Source: JAHZKN01 sp965250205
GTDB lineage: Bacteria; Pseudomonadota; Alphaproteobacteria; Rhizobiales; Hyphomicrobiaceae
Assembly: GCA_965250205.1 (NCBI GenBank)
Contig: CBDFNK010000023.1
Span: 434,001 to 498,000, forward strand
Length of the DNA: 64,000 nucleotides
Reading direction: 5' to 3'
Below are positions 59,519 to 64,000 of this stretch, one piece after another. The notes below the pieces were generated by a model. The model saw only the letters and a program-made list of their open reading frames with translations. It was not told where the DNA came from and ran no database searches. The position numbers and the translations under genes are program-made. The stretch's first letter is position 1. Each line of letters begins with the position of its first letter.

Positions 59519-59568
59519 GGAGCATGTTCCGGGCGGAAAACCGCATACACTTTTTCTGAACAGGCTCT
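59519..59568. repeat. Alphaproteobacterial-type GAGCATG palindrome
   Basis: GGAGCATGTTC and GAACAGGCTCT form the outer stem, and GCGGAAAACCGC a second hairpin inside. The sequence resembles the GAGCATGAT...palindromes dispersed in Rhizobiales genomes. It lies between the LpxQ-like gene and a family A copy. Confidence 0.65.
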
Positions 59569-59595
59569 AAAATTTCCGCTCGCGGCTGTGGTTAA

Positions 59596-59755
59596 CTAGA
59601 TCAACCTTGTGAAAAGTTGGGTTCGACTTTGAGCAGATAAGTTGATCGCCAGTCTTGGGATAGAGACATCGGATAGAGCCCATGAGATAGAGCCCATGAG
59701 ATAGAGCGACGCGCAAATAACTTCACTGTGCACAACAAAAGGCGCGACGCGCTAG
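59596..59755 (+). repeat. Two-hairpin intergenic element, family A, copy 6
   Basis: A 160-bp copy bounded by CTAG on both sides with four GATAGAG units (cccatgagatagag twice). The terminal hairpin is partly decayed. It ends 12 bp before the transposase remnant. Confidence 0.9.
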
Positions 59756-59767
59756 AGCCTTTCAGGT

Positions 59768-59929
59768 TTAGGTTCGTCCATATCCAACATGTCGGATATA
59801 ATTTCTACACTCGTCTTCAGAGATTGTGGCAACGACGTCAGCGACACGATTTGAGATGGTATTGAGCGTGCGCTCGCGGGCCATGCGCATCCAGTGTTTG
59901 ATCTTGGCGAACATCATTTGAAGCTGGTT
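59768..59929 (-). pseudogene. C-terminal remnant of an IS630-family transposase
   Basis: The last ~53 codons (NQLQMMFAKIKHWMR, MARERTLNTISNRV, TISEDECRNYIRHVGYGRT) match the typical end of IS630-type DDE transposases (N-P-x-E-x-x-FAKxKxxxR, E-C-x-N-Y-x-x-x-x-GY). The DDE catalytic aspartates and the rest of the protein are absent. Upstream, homology stops at a GTAT tandem repeat. It is non-functional by itself. Confidence 0.72.
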
Positions 59930-59936
59930 TGGCCAT

Positions 59937-59967
59937 GTATGTATGTATACATGCCTGCATGCATGCC
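59937..59967. repeat. GTAT / GCAT simple repeat
   Basis: GTATGTATGTATACATGCCT followed by GCATGCATGCC: three GTAT units, then ATGC-type units, partly palindromic. It lies directly upstream of the transposase remnant and may mark the break point. Confidence 0.85.
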
Positions 59968-60051
59968 TCCTCACCAGCACGTATGATGAATCACTGTTCG
60001 CAGAGCTTTGTGAATCCCAATTCGATTTTTTCTAAGTTGATCGTGCTTTAG

Positions 60052-62802
60052 TTAAAACCGTCTTAGGAGTCTGTCGAGATAGTCAAGCTCGATCATTGGG
60101 CGGGTCACTTCTCCGCGCCTGCGTCTCAGTTCATCAATAATCTCACGTGCCCGTTGCAGTTCAATTTGCTGGGGTACTTTCACCGACGTCCCAAGTTCAG
60201 GGCCGGACGAGCGTTGCGGACGGCCAAGTGGGTCCCGACGTTCATTTCCATTCTTTCCAAGGCGCTGTGGAGAATTGCTCATCATGTCCTGCGCCATTGA
60301 GCGTGCGCCTTGTTGCATGTTGGAAAGGGCGCGGGCTTGTTCTTCTGTCGCCCGGGACAAGTTCTGATTGTTGAGCGCCTGCTCGGCATTTTCCATCGCC
60401 TGTCTGGCATTTTCCAACTGCTGTGGTTGGCCAACGCCCTGCTCAGAAAGTTGGCGTTGGAGCGCTTCTAATTGATTGCGCAGTTGGCGTTGGCGGGCGG
60501 CTAATTCCTGAGCTGAGGGTTGTTGACCACCAGGTTGAGCTTGCTGCCCGCCCTGACCACCTTGACCCCGTTGTCCACGCTGACGGCCGCGGCCGAATTG
60601 CTTTTGCTGCTGGCCCAGCCCCATGCCTTGTTGGTTAGAGCGTCCATTGCGCGGCTGGCCCTGCTGGCCTTGCGGTCCGAATTGGCCCGGTGCTTTTTGT
60701 TGGCCTGCGCGTTGACCAGGTTGGTTGCCCTGGCCCTTATGCTGCTTTGTGAACGTGTCGTCCATCAGCTGTTGTTGGTCGCCCACCATACCGCCCAACT
60801 TGCGTATCGCTTTCATTTGTTGCTGTTGTTGGCGTGCCTGCTGTTGGTTGGGTTGGCCACCGCGCTGCATGCGCTCCATCATGTCACGCATTTGCGACAA
60901 CATCTTTTGCGCTTCTTCACGGGCACCGTTCTTGGCCATCTCTTCAATGTTACGCATCATTTCATTGATGTCGTTTTGATTGACGGACTGGTTATTCTGA
61001 TCGTTGCCCTGGGTAAAGTCGCGTTGGTTTTGATTTTCCTTGGCCATCTGGTTCATGAAATCATTCATGGCTTGACGCAATTCCTGCATCAGCTTTTTGA
61101 TTTCTTCTTCCGACGCCCCTTCTTCCAAGGCCTTGGCCAATTTTTCATGAGCCTCCCGCACGCGTCTCTCGGCATCCGACAGGTCGCCTTCTTCAATGCG
61201 CAGTGCGGTATGCCACAGTTGGTCAAGGGACTGCTTGATGTCGTCAGGTGAGCCGCGGCGCCGCAAACGATGAAACACAGAACGCAAATTGAGATAGACA
61301 CGACTGTCTTCGAAAAACTCCTGTGGGTCGGTTGTCAGCGCATTGAGCGCCAGCGCCACTTCGCGGCGCCTGGCGTTCGGGTTGTCAAACAACTTTCGGC
61401 GCTGTTCGATGACCGCCTGGGCCAAGGGCTTTGTGAATTTGCGTTCTGGCAGAACAATCTCAATGCCGGGACTGGCACCGGTCTGACCGGCAACATCTTT
61501 GGCTTTGAGACTCATGATCACGCGGCGACCAGCCCAGGGTGTTGGTGCAAAATCGAGATAGGTCTGGGCTTTGCCGTCTTTGTTTTGCAGGCCCGGTAGG
61601 CGCAGCCTCATGTCGAGCGGTTTGCGCTTCTTCTGGCGCGGCGTCAGTGTTGGCAATTGCAGAGGTCTGTCTATCCTGGGTGGCTTGTTGGCCTGAGGTT
61701 CTGCGTCAACAAAATGGGCGACGGCACTGGTGAGGCCGTAGTCGTCCTTCACCTCATAGGCGAGCTTCATTGCGCCGCGTGGTGTCAGAGCAGGTTTTGC
61801 GACCAATTTGATGGTCGGTAGTGCGTCGGGGATGACGGAAATGTACCACCGGCCCAGTTGACCGGATTTGGTCGCAACGCGGACCATGGTTTCTTCTGTC
61901 ACCTTGGTGCGGAATTCTTGGACGTCGCCGCCGACCAAAGGTGTTTCTGGTGTGATGGGTTTGGCTTTGTTCTCGTCCTCAAAGCTCTCAGCCGAATAAG
62001 TCGCAACTTTGGCCTTGGTGGCACCAAGGCCAGTGACGCGAACAACCAGAGTTGAGCCGCTGGGTACCGTCACAGGCGTCAGTGCATTATCAGAGGTGGC
62101 CGCCGGTTGATCTGATTGAGCGGCAATGGATACGGCACCATCTGACAGCATCACTGGCGGGCGCGTTGTGTACGTCGGCGGTGAGACCCAAGCATCAAGG
62201 CGCACGCTGGCCAGATTTGCAGCGTCTAAAAACTGGAATGCCGTCTTGATGCGATCCAAGGATTGGATGCCAACAAAACCAACACATGTTGCGATTAACA
62301 AAAACAACAACGTGCGCAAAGCGAACGGGTCATAGCGGTCAATGCGCGGGCGGGGTTTGCCAACGCGAAGGCGCTGAAAGAGGGCAGCAAGGCGCGAGCG
62401 ATGGGCTCGCCACAATGCTTGTGTTTCCGGGTCATCTGTTGCGGTGGCGAGTGTATCTTCATAAGACGATGCAGGTCGGTGAGGAATGTTTGAGACCCGT
62501 TCGATCCGTCGAATGGCGTCTGATCGTGTTGGCCAGCGAATGACAAACAAACCAAGTGCAGCAATGACGCCCGCAATCGCGAATGCTGCTAGCAAAACTT
62601 TGTGCACAAGCGGCGAAAGGTGATGCCAAACGTCGAACAAAGACACCAGCGTAAACAGGCCAGCGATTAACAACAGCACCCAGGCACGGCGCCAGACCTG
62701 TTCAAAGACCAGAGATAACTTGGCGCGCCAGACTTTGCGCTCGAACGTGCGTTCAAGTGATCTTTCGACACTTTGCTTTTCTGATGTCTCGCTGTCGGCC
62801 AT
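60052..62802 (-). CDS. TIGR02302-type low-complexity membrane protein (DUF4175)
   Basis: About 916 aa. Three hydrophobic segments in the first ~190 residues (AWVLLLIAGLFTLVSLF, KVLLAAFAIAGVIAALGLFVI, TLLFLLIATCVGFVGIQSL) anchor the protein. A beta-rich extracytoplasmic part follows (DAWVSPPTYTTRPPVML, LVVRVTGLGATKAKV). Then come helical repeats and a long Gln/Gly/Asn-rich tract (about 620-830), and a basic C-terminal end (LDYLDRLLRRF). The order and composition fit the alphaproteobacterial 'low complexity' family TIGR02302 of unknown function, commonly next to lysA, as here. ATG at 62802 (MADSET) is preferred over 62817. Confidence 0.9.
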   Translation of the reverse strand: MADSETSEKQSVERSLERTFERKVWRAKLSLVFEQVWRRAWVLLLIAGLFTLVSLFDVWHHLSPLVHKVLLAAFAIAGVIAALGLFVIRWPTRSDAIRRIERVSNIPHRPASSYEDTLATATDDPETQALWRAHRSRLAALFQRLRVGKPRPRIDRYDPFALRTLLFLLIATCVGFVGIQSLDRIKTAFQFLDAANLASVRLDAWVSPPTYTTRPPVMLSDGAVSIAAQSDQPAATSDNALTPVTVPSGSTLVVRVTGLGATKAKVATYSAESFEDENKAKPITPETPLVGGDVQEFRTKVTEETMVRVATKSGQLGRWYISVIPDALPTIKLVAKPALTPRGAMKLAYEVKDDYGLTSAVAHFVDAEPQANKPPRIDRPLQLPTLTPRQKKRKPLDMRLRLPGLQNKDGKAQTYLDFAPTPWAGRRVIMSLKAKDVAGQTGASPGIEIVLPERKFTKPLAQAVIEQRRKLFDNPNARRREVALALNALTTDPQEFFEDSRVYLNLRSVFHRLRRRGSPDDIKQSLDQLWHTALRIEEGDLSDAERRVREAHEKLAKALEEGASEEEIKKLMQELRQAMNDFMNQMAKENQNQRDFTQGNDQNNQSVNQNDINEMMRNIEEMAKNGAREEAQKMLSQMRDMMERMQRGGQPNQQQARQQQQQMKAIRKLGGMVGDQQQLMDDTFTKQHKGQGNQPGQRAGQQKAPGQFGPQGQQGQPRNGRSNQQGMGLGQQQKQFGRGRQRGQRGQGGQGGQQAQPGGQQPSAQELAARQRQLRNQLEALQRQLSEQGVGQPQQLENARQAMENAEQALNNQNLSRATEEQARALSNMQQGARSMAQDMMSNSPQRLGKNGNERRDPLGRPQRSSGPELGTSVKVPQQIELQRAREIIDELRRRRGEVTRPMIELDYLDRLLRRF

Positions 62803-62989
62803 TGGCCAGCTTCCCAACTCTGCCGTTTGCCCAGATCAATCTGCCCAAATCAACGCTGATTTAAGGTGAGGAAATAAATCCCGTCCAAGGCGCGAAACCT
62901 AGCATCATAGGGGCAGGTTCGTCACCTTACGGTCTCGCCATAAAGCGGGAAAATAGGGGCTAAACAGGGCGTTGGAGGGGCAGGTATCG

Positions 62990-64000
62990 TTAGCCCAGCC
63001 ACGGCGGCAGCTGATCGAGGCCAAGCAGCTGTTGATAACTCTGCCTTGGGCGGACCACGGCGTAACTTGAACCCTTAACAAGTATTTCTGGCACCAGTGG
63101 CCGGGAATTGTAGGTTGAAGCCATCACCGCGCCATAGGCGCCTGCTGTCATGACGGCGAACAGATCACCTGCTGTGAGCGCAGGAAGAGAACGTCCACGG
63201 GCAAGATAGTCGCCAGCTTCGCACACCGGTCCCACCAGATCCTGGTCAATCAAAGGCGCATTTGGTGCGGGCTCTTGCACCGGGCAAATATCATGGTGGG
63301 CTTCATAAAGCGTTGGCCGCAAAAGATCGTTCATCGCCGCGTCGACGATGGTGAAGGTCCTCTTACCTTCGCGCTTGGAGAAGATCGTGCGCGAAACCAG
63401 AATTCCGGCATTGCCGGCAATCATACGACCGGGTTCGAGCACAATTTTAAGGCCGAGATCAGCAAAGGCTTCGCGTACAACCTGGCCATAGTGGACAGGT
63501 GGAGGCGGTTCATCGACGGCGCCACTGTAAGGCACACCAAGTCCGCCACCAATATCCAGGTGGTGCAGCACGTGGCCATCAAGGCGCAACGCCAGCACCA
63601 ACTCGCGCATCAATTTAAAGGCGTGGCGGAACGGATCGAGGTCGGTGATCTGGCTGCCGATGTGCATATGGATGCCGGTTGCCTTAATGCCTGGCAGGTT
63701 GCGTGCGACGGCATAAAGTGCACGTGCGCGCTCAAACGGAATGCCGAACTTGTTTTCGGCTTTGCCCGTTGAAATTTTTTCATGCGTTTTCGCATCAACA
63801 TCGGGGTTGACCCGCAAAGCGACTTTGGCGGTTAGGCCAAGATTTGATGCAACCTCGCTTAAGGCATGAAGCTCGGGTTCACTTTCGACATTAAATCCAA
63901 GGATGTTTTCTTTAAGAGCGAACGCCATTTCTTCGCGGGTCTTGCCAACGCCCGCAAAAATGATTTTGTCGGCGCTGACGCCAGCGGCACGTGCGCGGCG
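62990..64000 (-). CDS. lysA: Diaminopimelate decarboxylase, 5' end beyond the window
   Basis: The C-terminal 336 residues of a PLP-dependent fold-III decarboxylase that makes L-lysine from meso-diaminopimelate. The open frame continues past Met at 63928 to the window edge (RRARAAGVSADKIIFAGVGK), so the start lies outside. Landmarks are the catalytic HMHIGSQ, the PLP-phosphate loop DIGGGLGVPYS, EPGRMIAGNAG, VDAAMNDLLRPTLYEAHH, and the substrate-binding CEAGDYLARGR with the conserved Cys of the adjacent subunit's active site (here GPVCEAGD). The last residues are LDQLPPWLG. It is transcribed with the TIGR02302 gene downstream (172-bp gap). Confidence 0.96.
   Translation of the reverse strand, partial: RRARAAGVSADKIIFAGVGKTREEMAFALKENILGFNVESEPELHALSEVASNLGLTAKVALRVNPDVDAKTHEKISTGKAENKFGIPFERARALYAVARNLPGIKATGIHMHIGSQITDLDPFRHAFKLMRELVLALRLDGHVLHHLDIGGGLGVPYSGAVDEPPPPVHYGQVVREAFADLGLKIVLEPGRMIAGNAGILVSRTIFSKREGKRTFTIVDAAMNDLLRPTLYEAHHDICPVQEPAPNAPLIDQDLVGPVCEAGDYLARGRSLPALTAGDLFAVMTAGAYGAVMASTYNSRPLVPEILVKGSSYAVVRPRQSYQQLLGLDQLPPWLG

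Noticed and set aside
59768..59980. Intact small gene of 70 codons
   Set aside because: Only the last ~53 codons have homology (IS630 transposase end); the start lies in a simple repeat, so it is a remnant.

Overview
The window is a chromosomal segment of an alphaproteobacterium, most likely order Hyphomicrobiales (Rhizobiales). Supporting evidence: the rpsT / dnaA / dnaN / recF / gyrB core, a SenC-RegB-RegA redox locus, a TIGR02302-type low-complexity protein next to lysA, an LpxQ-like outer-membrane barrel, a perfect CtrA box upstream of dnaA, and many small palindromic intergenic repeats. Two PHA depolymerase families imply polyhydroxyalkanoate storage. A two-subunit formate dehydrogenase of the Methylobacterium FDH1 type suggests C1 or formate use. 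No rRNA, tRNA, prophage, CRISPR array or intact insertion sequence was recognised.

Layout. 1-5 kb: a lipid-kinase-like gene and two paralogous secreted beta-repeat proteins on the minus strand. 5-9 kb: a D-lactate/glycolate-type FAD dehydrogenase, a ~0.9 kb segment bounded by exact 32-bp direct repeats that carries a secreted Cys-repeat protein, and a polysaccharide-lyase-like protein. 9-18 kb: a membrane SNase/sunset protein, a TPR protein, and a Hanks kinase-WD40 / FHA / FHA / PP2C group, then an EamA transporter and a thioredoxin-fold protein. 18.5-27.2 kb: rpsT, rhodanese, dnaA, dnaN, recF, gyrB. 27-33 kb: a small membrane protein, YgjP-like metalloprotease, PHA depolymerase, senC, regB, regA. 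33.4-40 kb: an mmcB-like gene broken by two frameshifts, fdh1A/fdh1B, mutM. 40-49 kb: two related membrane proteins, a periplasmic-binding-protein/pentameric-ligand-gated-channel fusion, ppk2, and two unrecognised genes. 49.6-64 kb: alpha-2-macroglobulin + pbpC, a periplasmic PHB-depolymerase-like esterase, an LpxQ-like barrel, a remnant of an IS630-type transposase, a TIGR02302 protein and a partial lysA.

The most striking signals are (i) the 750-aa fusion of an amino-acid-type periplasmic binding domain to a Cys-loop/Pro-loop ion channel, and (ii) a set of intergenic repeats. The repeats comprise six copies of a 116-160 bp two-hairpin element with 1-4 internal GATAGAG units, a 3x ~61-bp double-hairpin array, short TAGAGC...GCTCTA hairpins and long palindromes. 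In six places the terminal TAG of an element is exactly the stop codon of the neighbouring gene. Most copies of the large element are bounded by CTAG, and an IS630-family transposase fragment lies 12 bp from one copy. This fits elements mobilised by an IS630-type transposase, which targets TA within CTAG.
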